Below, piece after piece: positions 1 to 8,724 of a stretch of 64,000 nucleotides of DNA. Where the stretch lies: the NCBI RefSeq assembly GCF_000612545.2, contig NZ_CP097800.1, positions 5,778,501 through 5,842,500 on the forward strand. Reading direction: 5' to 3'. The stretch comes from Streptomyces sp. PCS3-D2 (GTDB taxonomy: Bacteria; Actinomycetota; Actinomycetes; Streptomycetales; Streptomycetaceae). Numbering within the stretch: position 1 is the stretch's first letter; each line of letters opens with the position of its first letter. Both the position numbers and the translations under genes were made by a program. The notes under the pieces were generated by a model. That model saw only the letters and a program-made list of their open reading frames with translations. It ran no database searches and was not told the DNA's origin.

Positions 1-458
1 GGAACCAGACCGTGGAGGTCACGCTGCACGGCACGGGCGGGGGAGCGGTGGTCCTGGAAGGCCTGGAGGTTCGGGTGGCGGCCCGCCGCACACCGCCCGC
101 ATGGAACGTGTACCAGATGTCCCAGGGCTGCGGCGGCGGTCTCACCCCGGCCGTCTTCGCCGTCAACCTGGACGCGCCCCGCCCGCTGGCCCGGCCCGTC
201 GCCGGTAACGACTCCGGCAAGCGACTGCCGGCCCCGGCGTTCCCGATGCGGGTCTCGGCCGCGGAACCGGTCGTCCTGCGGGTGGAGGCGGCCACCACGG
301 GCTGCGACTGCGACTGGTCCCTGGACCTGAGGTGGTCCTCACCGGCCGGCTCGGGCACCCTGCGCATCGACGACGGTGGCCGTCCGCTGCGCACCAGCGC
401 CGCCACCGGCCGGCCGGTCTACGGGTACGCCCTGGAACAGGGGCGCTGGGCGCGCTGA
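1..458 (+). CDS. C-terminal part of an unrecognised protein (5' truncated by window edge)
   Basis: The frame is open from base 3 and ends at TGA 456-458, so about 151 C-terminal residues are visible and the true start lies left of the window. A GTG at 12 has no ribosome binding site in view and is not taken as the start. The visible part has no membrane segment. It looks like an all-beta domain: alternating hydrophobic strands, a YQMSQGCGGG turn and a CDCDW motif that may be a metal or disulfide site. I do not recognise the family. The 97-bp gap to the helicase gene downstream suggests separate control. It is a real gene by codon bias; the function is unknown. Confidence 0.6.
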   Translation, partial: NQTVEVTLHGTGGGAVVLEGLEVRVAARRTPPAWNVYQMSQGCGGGLTPAVFAVNLDAPRPLARPVAGNDSGKRLPAPAFPMRVSAAEPVVLRVEAATTGCDCDWSLDLRWSSPAGSGTLRIDDGGRPLRTSAATGRPVYGYALEQGRWAR

Positions 459-555
459 ATTCGCAGGTCAGAGGGCTTTGTCGGCGGTCGCGCCTAGACT
501 CGTGGGGAAGGGTCCGGCAGGTCCCGGAGGACATCGAGGGGGAGAGGGGGACGGC

Positions 556-3396
556 ATGACGGCGCAGACGCGGCCGATGCCGCAGGAATCCGCGCTGCTG
601 CGCTGTGCAGCCGTCTTCCTGCCTGCCGCCGTCCCCCGGCAAGGGCGGGTCGCCTTCTGGTCGCCGGAGGGCGGCCCGCTGCCCGAGGCGGGCACACCGG
701 ACCGGCTCACCGTCGTACGGCCGCACGGCAGCGCGGTCCGCAGCAGGACCGTGCCCGCGGTGGCCTTCGGCGTCGACGCCGCCCTGCCGCTGCTCGCGCG
801 GGCCCCCCGCAACCCCGCCGCGCACCCCGCCACCCGGGCCTGGGGCACCGCCGCCACACAGGCCCTCACCCTGGCCGCGCGCGGCCGGCTCCTTCCCGGG
901 CTCACCCCCGAGGGCGTCGACGCGTGGCGTGCCGGCCCGCTCGAAGCCGCCGACCTCGCCCACCTGAGGGCGGTCGCCGCCGCCCTGCCCCACGAGGGAT
1001 ACGCGACGCCGCTCGCCGGACGCCGCCCGCTCCAGCTGCCCGAACCGGAAGCGCTGGTACGCGCCTTCCTCGATGCCGTCGCCGACAGCCTGCCCCGCAC
1101 CCCGGCCGCGGCCGTCGCCGCCGGGCGGCCGTTCGCCGCCCGGGAACCGCAGCGGGTGCCCGGCCTGCGGGAGTGGGCCGCGCAGGTCGCGGCCGGGGCC
1201 GATGCCGGGGTCGGGCTCTCGCTCAGGCTGGACCTGTCCTCCTTCCGCGTCTTCGACGCGGCCGAGGGGGAGGAGACCCGCCGTGCCGGCGCCGCCGTCG
1301 TCCAGGTGCACAGCCTCGCCGACCCGACGCTGGTCACCGATGCCGGGCAGCTGTGGGCCGGGACGGCCGGCGTCGGCTTCGGCCCCCGCGCCCGGATCGA
1401 CGCCGTGCTCGCGCTGCGCCGGGCCGCGCGGGTCTGGCCGCCGCTGCTGAGGCTGCTGGACCAGGCCGTGCCCGACGCCCTGGCCCTGTCCGACCCGGAG
1501 CTGGAGGATCTGCTGGGGGTGGCCGCGGACCGCCTGGCGGCAGCCGGGGTCGTCGTCCACTGGCCGCGGGACCTGGCCCGTACGCTGTCCGCGACCGCCG
1601 TCGTACGGTCCACCGCGCCCGGGTCCGCCATCGACGGGACCGCCTTCTTCGACGCGGAACACCTCTTCGCCTTCTCCTGGGAACTGGCCCTGGGCGGTGA
1701 CCGGCTGACCCCGGGCGAGATGGACGCGCTGGCGCAGGCCCACCGACCCGTCGTCCGGCTGCGGGACCAGTGGGTGCGGGTGGACCCGGAGCTGGTCCGC
1801 AAGGCGCGCCGCCGCGAACTGGGCCTGCTGGAACCGGTGGACGCGCTGGCCGCCGTCCTGTCGGGGACGGCCGAGGCCGACGGCGAGCAGGTCGAGGCGG
1901 TGCCCGTGGGCGCGCTGGCGGCCCTCCGGGAGCGGCTGACCGGGGAACCGGTCCCGCTCCCGCAGCCCCCTGCCCTCAGGGCCACCCTGCGCGACTACCA
2001 GGCACGCGGCCTGGCCTGGCTGGACCTGATGACCTCGCTGGGTCTCGGCGGCTGCCTCGCCGACGACATGGGCCTGGGCAAGACCGTCACCCTCATCGCA
2101 CTCCATCTGCACCGGGACCGCCGCGAGCCCACGCTCGTGGTCTGCCCGGCCTCCCTCCTGGGCAACTGGCAGCGCGAGATCGGAAAGTTCGCGCCCGGCA
2201 CCCCCGTGCGCCGCTTCCACGGCGGCGGCCGCAGCACCGATGACCTGACGTCCTGCGAGGGCGGGTTCGTGCTCACCACCTACGGCACGATGCGCGCCAG
2301 CGCCGCCCAGCTCGCCGGACAGCGCTGGGGCATGGTCGTCGCCGACGAGGCACAGCACGTGAAGAACCCCCACTCGGCGACCGCCAAGGCATTGCGCACC
2401 ATCCCCGCGCCGGCCCGGGTGGCGCTGACCGGCACCCCGGTGGAGAACAACCTCTCCGAGCTGTGGGCGCTGCTCGACTGGACCACACCGGGACTGCTGG
2501 GTCCGCTGACCGCCTTCCGGGCCCGGCACGCCCGCCCGGTGGAGCACCAGCAGGCCGAGGACGGCGGCAACGAGGCCGCGGTCGCCCGACTGTCCGCGCT
2601 CGTACGGCCGTTCCTGCTGCGGCGCAGGAAGTCCGACCCCGGTATCGCGCCCGAGCTGCCGCCGAAGACGGAGACCGACCACCCGGTGTCCCTCACCCGG
2701 GAGCAGGTCTCCCTCTACCGGGCCGCGGTGGACGAGGCGATGGCCGTGATCGAGTCCAGCGAGGGCATCGAGAGACGCGGCATGATCATGAAGTTGCTGG
2801 CCTCGCTCAAACAGATCTGCAACCACCCCGCGCAGTACCTGAAGGAGGAGCGGCCCCGGCTTCCGCACCGTTCCGGCAAGCTCGCCCTGCTGGACGAGCT
2901 GCTCGACACGATCGTCGCCGAGGGCGGATCGGTGCTGGTCTTCACGCAGTACGTGACGATGGCCCGGCTTATCGAACGGCACCTGTCGGCCCGCGGGATC
3001 GCCTCGCAGCTCCTGCACGGCGGCACCCCGGTCGCGCGCCGGGAGGAGCTCGTCGACCGCTTCCAGGCCGGTGAGGTCCCCGTCTTCCTGCTGTCCCTCA
3101 AGGCCGCCGGCACCGGCCTGAACCTCACCCGGGCCGGACACGTCGTCCACTTCGACCGCTGGTGGAACCCGGCCGTCGAGGAACAGGCCACCGACCGCGC
3201 CTACCGCATCGGCCAGACCAGGCCCGTACAGGTCCACCGCATCATCGCCGAGGGCACGGTCGAGGACCGCATCGCCGAGATGCTGGAGGCGAAGCGTGCC
3301 CTGGCCGACGCCGTCCTCGGCTCGGGCGAGGCGGCGCTCACCGAGCTGACCGACCGCGAGCTCGCCGACCTCGTCTCCCTGCGGAGGCCCACATGA
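556..3396 (+). CDS. SNF2-family DNA helicase/ATPase
   Basis: A 946-residue superfamily 2 ATPase of the bacterial SNF2 type, expected to translocate on or remodel DNA or protein-DNA complexes. The N-terminal ~450 residues match the helicase-associated region usual in bacterial SNF2 proteins. The motor follows: Walker A DDMGLGKT near residue 505, DEAQ box near 597, the LTGTPVENN motif, then the C-terminal RecA lobe with KAAGTGLNL near 848 and AYRIGQTR near 880. The frame is open upstream to 376, but ATG 556 is chosen because a GAGGGGGAGAGGGGG purine stretch lies just before it. The stop overlaps the next gene's start (ATGA), so the two are translationally coupled. The specific role in Streptomyces is not known to me. 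Confidence 0.93.
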   Translation: MTAQTRPMPQESALLRCAAVFLPAAVPRQGRVAFWSPEGGPLPEAGTPDRLTVVRPHGSAVRSRTVPAVAFGVDAALPLLARAPRNPAAHPATRAWGTAATQALTLAARGRLLPGLTPEGVDAWRAGPLEAADLAHLRAVAAALPHEGYATPLAGRRPLQLPEPEALVRAFLDAVADSLPRTPAAAVAAGRPFAAREPQRVPGLREWAAQVAAGADAGVGLSLRLDLSSFRVFDAAEGEETRRAGAAVVQVHSLADPTLVTDAGQLWAGTAGVGFGPRARIDAVLALRRAARVWPPLLRLLDQAVPDALALSDPELEDLLGVAADRLAAAGVVVHWPRDLARTLSATAVVRSTAPGSAIDGTAFFDAEHLFAFSWELALGGDRLTPGEMDALAQAHRPVVRLRDQWVRVDPELVRKARRRELGLLEPVDALAAVLSGTAEADGEQVEAVPVGALAALRERLTGEPVPLPQPPALRATLRDYQARGLAWLDLMTSLGLGGCLADDMGLGKTVTLIALHLHRDRREPTLVVCPASLLGNWQREIGKFAPGTPVRRFHGGGRSTDDLTSCEGGFVLTTYGTMRASAAQLAGQRWGMVVADEAQHVKNPHSATAKALRTIPAPARVALTGTPVENNLSELWALLDWTTPGLLGPLTAFRARHARPVEHQQAEDGGNEAAVARLSALVRPFLLRRRKSDPGIAPELPPKTETDHPVSLTREQVSLYRAAVDEAMAVIESSEGIERRGMIMKLLASLKQICNHPAQYLKEERPRLPHRSGKLALLDELLDTIVAEGGSVLVFTQYVTMARLIERHLSARGIASQLLHGGTPVARREELVDRFQAGEVPVFLLSLKAAGTGLNLTRAGHVVHFDRWWNPAVEEQATDRAYRIGQTRPVQVHRIIAEGTVEDRIAEMLEAKRALADAVLGSGEAALTELTDRELADLVSLRRPT

Positions 3397-4595
3397 TCAC
3401 CGCGCGGGACGACCGCCGCCGCACCTTCGAGACCGTGCCCGCCGGGGCGGAGGCGGTGAGCTGGTGGGGCCGCGCCTGGGTGTCCGCCCTGGAGGCGGCC
3501 TCCGGCGACCCGGCCCGCCTGGCCCGCGGTCGTGCGTACGCCGCCGCCGGGCGGGTCGACGCGGTGACCGTCACACCCGGCCGGATCGTCGCGTACGTCC
3601 GGGGCAGCAGACCCCGCCCGTACCGCACCGAGCTGACCCTGCCCGCCTTCGCGGACCCGGAGTGGAGCGAGCTGCTGGAGGAGGTGGCCGCCGACCCGGC
3701 GGCACTCGGCTCCCTCCTGGAGCGCGAGGTCCCGCAGACGCTGGCGGGGACCGTGCTGCCCGGGGCGGGCGAGCTCGTCCCGCACTGCTCCTGCCCGGAC
3801 TTCGGGCGTCCGCCGTGCAAGCACGCCGCCGCCCTCTGCTACCGCGCGGCCCGTCTCCTCGACGCCGACCCCTTCGTCCTGCTGCTCCTGCGCGGCCGCG
3901 GCGAGCGGGAGCTCCTGGCGGACCTCACCCGCCGCAACGCCGCCCACGCGGCACGCGAACAGCCCGGTGCGGCAGCGGCCTTCCCCGGTGTCGCGGCCCG
4001 GGAGGCATGCGCCCGTGCGGTGCTGCCGCTGCCGATGCCGCTCAGCGCGCCCGCGGCGGTGGGTCTGCCACCCGCCTGCCCGGCCGACCCGGCGGCGCCG
4101 GACCCGCTGGCCCTCGACCAGCTCGCCTCCGACGCCGCCGCCCGGGCCCTCGCACTGCTCACCACCGGCGAGGACCCGGTCGCCGGGCTCTCCCTCTGGC
4201 AGGACGCCGTACGGCTGGCCTCCGCCGAGCCCACGTCCGGCCTGACCGGTACGGCCCGCACCCTCTACCGGGACCTGGCCCGCGCCACCGGGCGCACCAC
4301 CACCGACCTCGCGCGGGCCGCGGCGGCCTGGCGCCAGGGCGGCCGCCCCGCCCTGGCCGCGCTCGAAGAGGCCTGGGATCCGCCGGCCGGCCCCTTCGAC
4401 CGGGCCCGCCCGGCGCTCCTCGCCGCGGCGCAGGGCCCCTTCCGCCCCGAACGCAACCGCCTGACGGCCCGCACCCGCCAGCTGCGGCTCGGCCGCGACG
4501 CCCTCTGGTACGCCTACGAGTCCCGTCCGGGCGACGACGACTGGTGGCCCACGGGCCGGCCCTCCGCGGACCCGGTCAGCGCCCTGCTGGGCTGA
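3393..4595 (+). CDS. SWIM zinc-finger domain protein
   Basis: A 400-residue protein carrying a SWIM zinc finger, CxC-x7-CxH, at Cys132, Cys134, Cys142 and His144. SWIM fingers bind DNA or protein and occur repeatedly beside or fused to bacterial SNF2 ATPases. Here the ATG overlaps the helicase TGA by an ATGA, which supports a two-protein complex in fixed ratio. Residues 1-120 (with an AVSWWGRAWV motif) form the conserved N-terminal part. The C-terminal ~250 residues are helical and Ala/Arg-rich with no domain I can name. The upstream extension of the frame to 3162 lies inside the helicase and is not used. Partnership with the helicase is inferred from coupling and from the known association of these families. 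Confidence 0.9.
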   Translation: MITARDDRRRTFETVPAGAEAVSWWGRAWVSALEAASGDPARLARGRAYAAAGRVDAVTVTPGRIVAYVRGSRPRPYRTELTLPAFADPEWSELLEEVAADPAALGSLLEREVPQTLAGTVLPGAGELVPHCSCPDFGRPPCKHAAALCYRAARLLDADPFVLLLLRGRGERELLADLTRRNAAHAAREQPGAAAAFPGVAAREACARAVLPLPMPLSAPAAVGLPPACPADPAAPDPLALDQLASDAAARALALLTTGEDPVAGLSLWQDAVRLASAEPTSGLTGTARTLYRDLARATGRTTTDLARAAAAWRQGGRPALAALEEAWDPPAGPFDRARPALLAAAQGPFRPERNRLTARTRQLRLGRDALWYAYESRPGDDDWWPTGRPSADPVSALLG

Positions 4596-5124
4596 GGCCC
4601 TCCGCCCAGCGGGTCAGCGCGGTGAAGTCGCGGTCCCGCAGGCCGTGGCGCGGGTGGACGCGCAGCAGCAGGGCCGGCGCCGGATGGTGGGCGGCGACCC
4701 AATCCCGGTCCCGCGAGGTGATCATGTCGTCGACCCAGGCGAAGGGGCGGCCCGCCGCCCAGTCCCTCAGATGCCGGGTCTTCCAGGAGAGGCCGTCGGG
4801 ATCCTCGGCGAACAGTTCGGGCCATTCGACGACGGACAGGTCGCCGGGGAGCCCGATGTGCGGGGAGATCAGGGTGTTGGCCTGATGCGTCCAGGCCGTG
4901 GCCCAGGCGATCTCGAAGGGCAGGGCCAGCAGCCGGGCGCCGTGGGAGGGGTGGAGGCGGACCCGCGCCCCGCGTCGGGCCCTGCGGGTCTCCGGATCGC
5001 GGTAGGAGAGCCAGACGTCCGGCCACATGCGGTGGCTCCGGTACCCGCGCAGTCCGGCGGAGAGGGACCGGAAGGGGTTGAGCGGTCCGTCGACGTCGAG
5101 GAGGAGGAGCGGTCGTGCGGTCAT
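4576..5124 (-). CDS. HAD-like phosphatase domain protein
   Basis: A 182-residue protein beginning MTARPLLLLDVDGPLNPF, the DxDG motif I of the haloacid dehalogenase fold (nucleophile Asp10, acid Asp12). A second acidic pair, WVDDM, lies near the C-terminus at the position of HAD motif IV. The length and the early DVDGPLNP motif match the short HAD proteins that are common in Streptomyces and related to HAD modules of RNA-repair proteins. ATG 5122-5124 is used because the DxDG motif follows it directly and the upstream extension has no matching features. No strong Shine-Dalgarno is visible. It converges on the SWIM gene with a 20-bp overlap of 3' ends. The substrate is unknown. Confidence 0.8.
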   Translation of the reverse strand: MTARPLLLLDVDGPLNPFRSLSAGLRGYRSHRMWPDVWLSYRDPETRRARRGARVRLHPSHGARLLALPFEIAWATAWTHQANTLISPHIGLPGDLSVVEWPELFAEDPDGLSWKTRHLRDWAAGRPFAWVDDMITSRDRDWVAAHHPAPALLLRVHPRHGLRDRDFTALTRWAEGLSPAGR

Positions 5125-5250
5125 GAAGTACCCAGTACCCCGTACACGATTGAGTGAAATGCCTACCGCTTCTATAACCCGTATGGGTTTGGGGGCGTTG
5201 TTTCCGGTGCGGGCGAGGCCCCGCAAATCCACCGGAAGGCAGGGAAAGTG

Positions 5251-5937
5251 ATGCGTCACAGTCGTCGAAGTGGTCTGATCGCGGCGGTCGTTGCAGGTGG
5301 CGGCCTAGCTGTCGCGGGTGTGGGCGGACTCGCCCACGCCGACGCGGACGCCGATGGCAAGGCCGAGCGATCGCCGGGTCTGCTCTCCGGGAATCTCGTC
5401 CAGCTGCCCGTGGACCTGCCGGTGAACGTCTGCGGGAACACCGTGAACGTCGTCGGCGTGTTGAACCCCGCGGCCGGGAACCGCTGCGCCAACGCGTCGG
5501 GCGGTGGCGGGGCGGACGCGTCGCAGCAGGGCGGAGGGAACGGCGGGGGCGCGGTGGCAGAGGGGCGCGGAAAGGATTCTCCAGGCGTATTGTCAGGCAA
5601 TGGCATTCAGTTGCCCGTCAACCTGCCGCTGAACGCCAGCGGCAACTCCGTCAACGTGGTCGGCATCGGCAACCCCGCGCACGGCAACACCTCCGTCAAC
5701 GTCGAGAAGCCCACCGAAGGCAAGCCGGTCCAGCCGCCCGTCGTTGAGAAGCCGGTCACCCCGGTCACTCCGGTCACCCCCGCCGCACCCGTCGTCCCGG
5801 TCACCGAGGCGCAGCCCCCGCGGCCCGGTGAGGCGCTCGCCCACACCGGCGCCGACGGCGCCGGCTACCTGCTGCCCGCGGGCGGGGCCCTGCTCCTCGG
5901 TGGTGTCCTCCTCTACCGCCGGTTCCGGCTCAACTAG
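5251..5937 (+). CDS. Long chaplin: two chaplin domains and a sortase signal
   Basis: A 228-residue secreted, wall-anchored member of the chaplins, the amyloid-forming proteins that coat Streptomyces aerial hyphae and spores. A Sec signal peptide (MRHSRRSG, hydrophobic core, AHA cleavage near residue 30) is followed by two chaplin domains of about 40 residues, with SPGLLSGN and SPGVLSGN starts and repeated GN.VNVVG motifs. After a Pro/Val/Thr-rich wall-spanning linker come LAHTG, a hydrophobic helix and a basic tail: a LAXTG-type class E sortase substrate. Domain 1 keeps two Cys (CGNT, NRCAN); domain 2 has Ala/Ser or Thr instead. ATG 5251 is preferred over GTG 5248, with GGAAGGCAGGG upstream. 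It belongs to the ChpA/B/C class; the paralogue cannot be assigned here. Confidence 0.93.
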   Translation: MRHSRRSGLIAAVVAGGGLAVAGVGGLAHADADADGKAERSPGLLSGNLVQLPVDLPVNVCGNTVNVVGVLNPAAGNRCANASGGGGADASQQGGGNGGGAVAEGRGKDSPGVLSGNGIQLPVNLPLNASGNSVNVVGIGNPAHGNTSVNVEKPTEGKPVQPPVVEKPVTPVTPVTPAAPVVPVTEAQPPRPGEALAHTGADGAGYLLPAGGALLLGGVLLYRRFRLN

Positions 5938-6601
5938 CGTTCCGCTGCTCGGGTATGGCGCGCCATCCGTCCAGGACGGCGTCGATCCGCGCGGCCAGCC
6001 GTGCGCGGGCCGCGAAGCGGGGGACACCCGCCATCAGCAGGGCGTCGTACTCGGTGTCGGTGTGTCGCACCGCCGCCCGCACCGCCACCGAGACCGCGGC
6101 TTCGTCCAGGGCCCGGCCCGCCGCGCTGCGGCCCACCCGGCCGCTCCCGCGCACCGAGGCATGGGTGGCGATCGCCACGGCCCGGTCGGCCGGGCAGCCG
6201 GGGAACAGCCGCACGATCTCGGCCGCGAAGGCCGCCGTGAACCGCACGTCCTGCGCCGCACGGCGTAGCCGGTCGCGCTCCCGCCGGCGCGCCCGCGCCT
6301 CGGAGTCCGCGAGGCATGCGCGTTCCGCGTCGGCCAGGGCGGCGTCCTCGACGAGGAGCCCGAGACGCTCGTACCGGCGGCGCCGCCGGTTGAAGCGCAC
6401 CACGACGGCGCAGAGCGAACTCGCCTCGCGGGACCGCCGGGTGAGGGCTGCGTCCCCGCGCGGGAGGTAGACGAGATGCCCCAGATCCGCACAGTCCAGG
6501 CACCGGGGCACACCGGCCTCGCGGACCAGGTGCCGGAGCGGACCCCGCCGGCACTCCGCGCAGTGGATCTGCTTCGCAGACTCGAAAACGACCAGGCTCA
6601 T
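5930..6601 (-). CDS. DUF2293-type protein
   Basis: A 223-residue protein. The N-terminus carries CAEC and CLDC pairs (residues 14-17 and 34-37), a likely zinc ribbon. An Arg-rich helical middle (residues 70-120) follows, then a conserved block with IVRLFPGCP, AIATHASVRGSGRVGRS and VRHTDTEYDALL, which I recognise as the DUF2293 signature. The biochemical role is unknown; the basic residues and Cys ribbon suggest nucleic-acid binding, but this is inference. Its 3' end overlaps the chaplin 3' end by 8 bp, so the two convergent transcripts are complementary there. The ATG at 6599-6601 starts directly on the conserved N-terminus. Confidence 0.8.
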   Translation of the reverse strand: MSLVVFESAKQIHCAECRRGPLRHLVREAGVPRCLDCADLGHLVYLPRGDAALTRRSREASSLCAVVVRFNRRRRRYERLGLLVEDAALADAERACLADSEARARRRERDRLRRAAQDVRFTAAFAAEIVRLFPGCPADRAVAIATHASVRGSGRVGRSAAGRALDEAAVSVAVRAAVRHTDTEYDALLMAGVPRFAARARLAARIDAVLDGWRAIPEQRNAS

Positions 6602-6750
6602 ACGGGTGTGATACCGCCCTGAGCGCCTCGTATCACCTGGTGGGGACGGGAGGTTGAGGTTTGGCCGACTCTTCCGGGATCGGCCTGATCACTCCTACGG
6701 TGGTCACGGGACCGACGGCCGAACGGGCCCGGACCACGGAGGAGGAGCAC

Positions 6751-7149
6751 ATGGGAGCGCAGCGGACGACGACAGCGAGGCCGCCGGTGACCGGCTTCGG
6801 CATGAGCACCGGAAGAGCATGCGTCACGACGGTCCCGGCGGGCCACGAGATCGTCATTCCGCCCGGTGCCTGCACCGGCTGGCACTACCACCGGACCCGG
6901 CTCGAAGCAGTCGTCCTCGCGGGCACCCTCACCCGGGTCCTGCACGACCTCAGCGTCGAAGTGCACCGGCCCGGAACCGCCTTTGTGGAACCCGCGGGCA
7001 TCGGTCACATACACCTGGGCCACAACCTCGGCACCGAGCCCGTCGTACTCCACGTGACCCCCCGGCTGCCCGAGGGGACCGCGTTCTCCATACCCACGCC
7101 GGCTCCCTCCGGTGCCACCCCGGAGGTTTGCCGGCAGCACCCCCGCTGA
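6751..7149 (+). CDS. Small cupin-fold protein
   Basis: A 132-residue single-domain cupin. Cupin motif 1 is visible as PPGACTGWHYHRTRLEAVVL, with His-x-His and a downstream Glu as metal ligands. Motif 2 is FVEPAGIGHIHLGHNLG. ATG 6751 is set by a strong GGAGGAGGAG site 3-14 bases upstream; an in-frame extension to 6661 is ignored. Such small cupins may be dioxygenases, isomerases or sensors, and nothing nearby fixes the substrate. It converges on the WGR gene with 27 bp between stops. Confidence 0.82.
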   Translation: MGAQRTTTARPPVTGFGMSTGRACVTTVPAGHEIVIPPGACTGWHYHRTRLEAVVLAGTLTRVLHDLSVEVHRPGTAFVEPAGIGHIHLGHNLGTEPVVLHVTPRLPEGTAFSIPTPAPSGATPEVCRQHPR

Positions 7150-7176
7150 CCCGTCGCCCGAGCGGGCCGGCCGAGC

Positions 7177-8631
7177 TCAGACCAGTCGGCGTATCTCCCC
7201 GCGCACCCGGTAGAAGCCGCCCGATGCCGCGTGCAGGCCGTCGACCACGTACCGGGCGCCGACCTCCCTGATGCCCCGCGGGAACTGCACGTTCCAGGAC
7301 GACTCGAAGCCGCCCGACACCACCTGCACCCGTACCCGGCCGCCCTGCTGGACGCACTCCACGACCACGCCGCCCGCCGGGTCCGAGGCCACCGCGGCCA
7401 TCGAGACCGTCGCCACCGCCGAGGCCGAAGCGGCCGGGGTGAACACCGGCAGCGCGGCTGCGGACTTGACGTCCACCGGTGCGGGCACCGCCCCCTGCTG
7501 GGCCGCCGCGATCGCCTGCTCGCTCGCGTCCACGCAGACCAGCGAGCCGTCCGTGGTGACGAGGTAGAGCCGTCCGTCCAGGTACTGCATCGACAGCGCC
7601 GACCCGCCGCCGGTTCCCAGCTTCCACAGCCGGCGCCCGTCCGCGTCGAAGCAGTAGACCGAGGAGGAGGAGTCGCCCGCGAAGACGTGGCGGCCGTCCG
7701 GCGAGGTCGCGCACGAGTACACCGCCGCGTCGCACCGGTAAGTGGCCTCCGTGGCCCCGGTGGCCTTCGACAGCCGCTGCACCGTGTTGCGGACCGTACC
7801 CGCGTACACCGAGTGCTCCTCCTGCCAGCCGAACAGGACTCCGCCGGGGGTGGCGCTGTGCCACACCTGCCCGGTGCCGTCGGCCGCGTAGGCCGTCACT
7901 CCGGCGCTGTGCCCGTGGTAGACCGCCCGCTCGTCGGCCCGGACCATCCACGCACCGCTCCCCGAGGACTTCCGTGACCACTGGTGCTCGTCCTCGTGGT
8001 CGATGACGGTCAGACCGCCGTTCGCGTCGGACACGTTGAGCACGCCCTCGTGGATGTCCAGCCAGTAGATGTCCACGTCCGCCGCGATGGCGTAGGCGCC
8101 GAAGGGGACCTTCGACGACAGGTCGTACACCGTGCCGTCGTCACAGCCCGCGTATATCCAGAACTCGTCCGCCACCAGGCACTTCACCCCGTCCGGCAGG
8201 GAATAGCGGGCCAGCACCTCACCGCCGTGGCTCAGCGTGTACACGTCGCCGGCCTGGTTGCCGACCCAGCAGCGGTCCTCGTCGACGTGGATCCCGAAGG
8301 CCGCGGAACCGGTACGGAAGCGCCACAGCACCGGGGCGACGGCACGCGCCGTCGACGGCGCCGAGGCCACCTGGCGGCGTGTCACCGCCCGGGCGGCGCG
8401 CTGACCCTGCACGGCCGGGGCGTATCCCTTGCGGACCTTCTCGCCGATCTTCCTGGCGGCAGCCGCCCGGGCCTTCTCGGCGGTCGGGAACGAGGAGCTC
8501 TGCAGCTGGCCGGACGCGCCGATGCGGCCGTAGCGCACCGAGACGGCCGTACCGTCCACGGTCACCTCGTAGAACTTGTGCGCCCCGCCGCCGTCCTGCG
8601 ACAGCTCCAGATACGTCGTCTCCCGAGCCAT
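7177..8631 (-). CDS. WGR domain and PQQ-like beta-propeller protein
   Basis: A 484-residue protein. Residues 1-80 form a WGR domain (TTYLELSQDGGGAHKFYEV, then VRYGRIGASGQ), a nucleic-acid-associated fold otherwise known from PARP and MolR-type proteins. Residues ~100-370 hold repeated blades of a PQQ/WD-like propeller, for example CWVGNQAGDVYTLSHGG, VYAGTVRNTVQRL, HVFAGDSSSSVYCFDADG and LYLVTTDGSLVCVD. A low-complexity Ala/Val linker and a short conserved C-terminal domain follow. There is no signal peptide, so it is cytosolic, unlike true PQQ dehydrogenases. It is transcribed divergently from the kinase-like gene across 93 bp. Function unknown; WGR plus propeller suggests a scaffold acting on nucleic acid. 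Confidence 0.8.
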   Translation of the reverse strand: MARETTYLELSQDGGGAHKFYEVTVDGTAVSVRYGRIGASGQLQSSSFPTAEKARAAAARKIGEKVRKGYAPAVQGQRAARAVTRRQVASAPSTARAVAPVLWRFRTGSAAFGIHVDEDRCWVGNQAGDVYTLSHGGEVLARYSLPDGVKCLVADEFWIYAGCDDGTVYDLSSKVPFGAYAIAADVDIYWLDIHEGVLNVSDANGGLTVIDHEDEHQWSRKSSGSGAWMVRADERAVYHGHSAGVTAYAADGTGQVWHSATPGGVLFGWQEEHSVYAGTVRNTVQRLSKATGATEATYRCDAAVYSCATSPDGRHVFAGDSSSSVYCFDADGRRLWKLGTGGGSALSMQYLDGRLYLVTTDGSLVCVDASEQAIAAAQQGAVPAPVDVKSAAALPVFTPAASASAVATVSMAAVASDPAGGVVVECVQQGGRVRVQVVSGGFESSWNVQFPRGIREVGARYVVDGLHAASGGFYRVRGEIRRLV

Positions 8632-8724
8632 GACAGACCCCTCCCCGAAAGCCGGGCCACCAGCGCCTTGTTCCGCGGTGGTCCCTCGTGGGAAAAGCTA
8701 GGACCGACCACTGACAATGGGCCG

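Noticed and set aside
163-3237. 1024-codon open frame on the minus strand opposite the SNF2 helicase
   Set aside because: Its translation is Gly/Arg/Ala/Pro-rich with no motifs. It is the usual long antisense frame produced by high third-position GC in the real gene.
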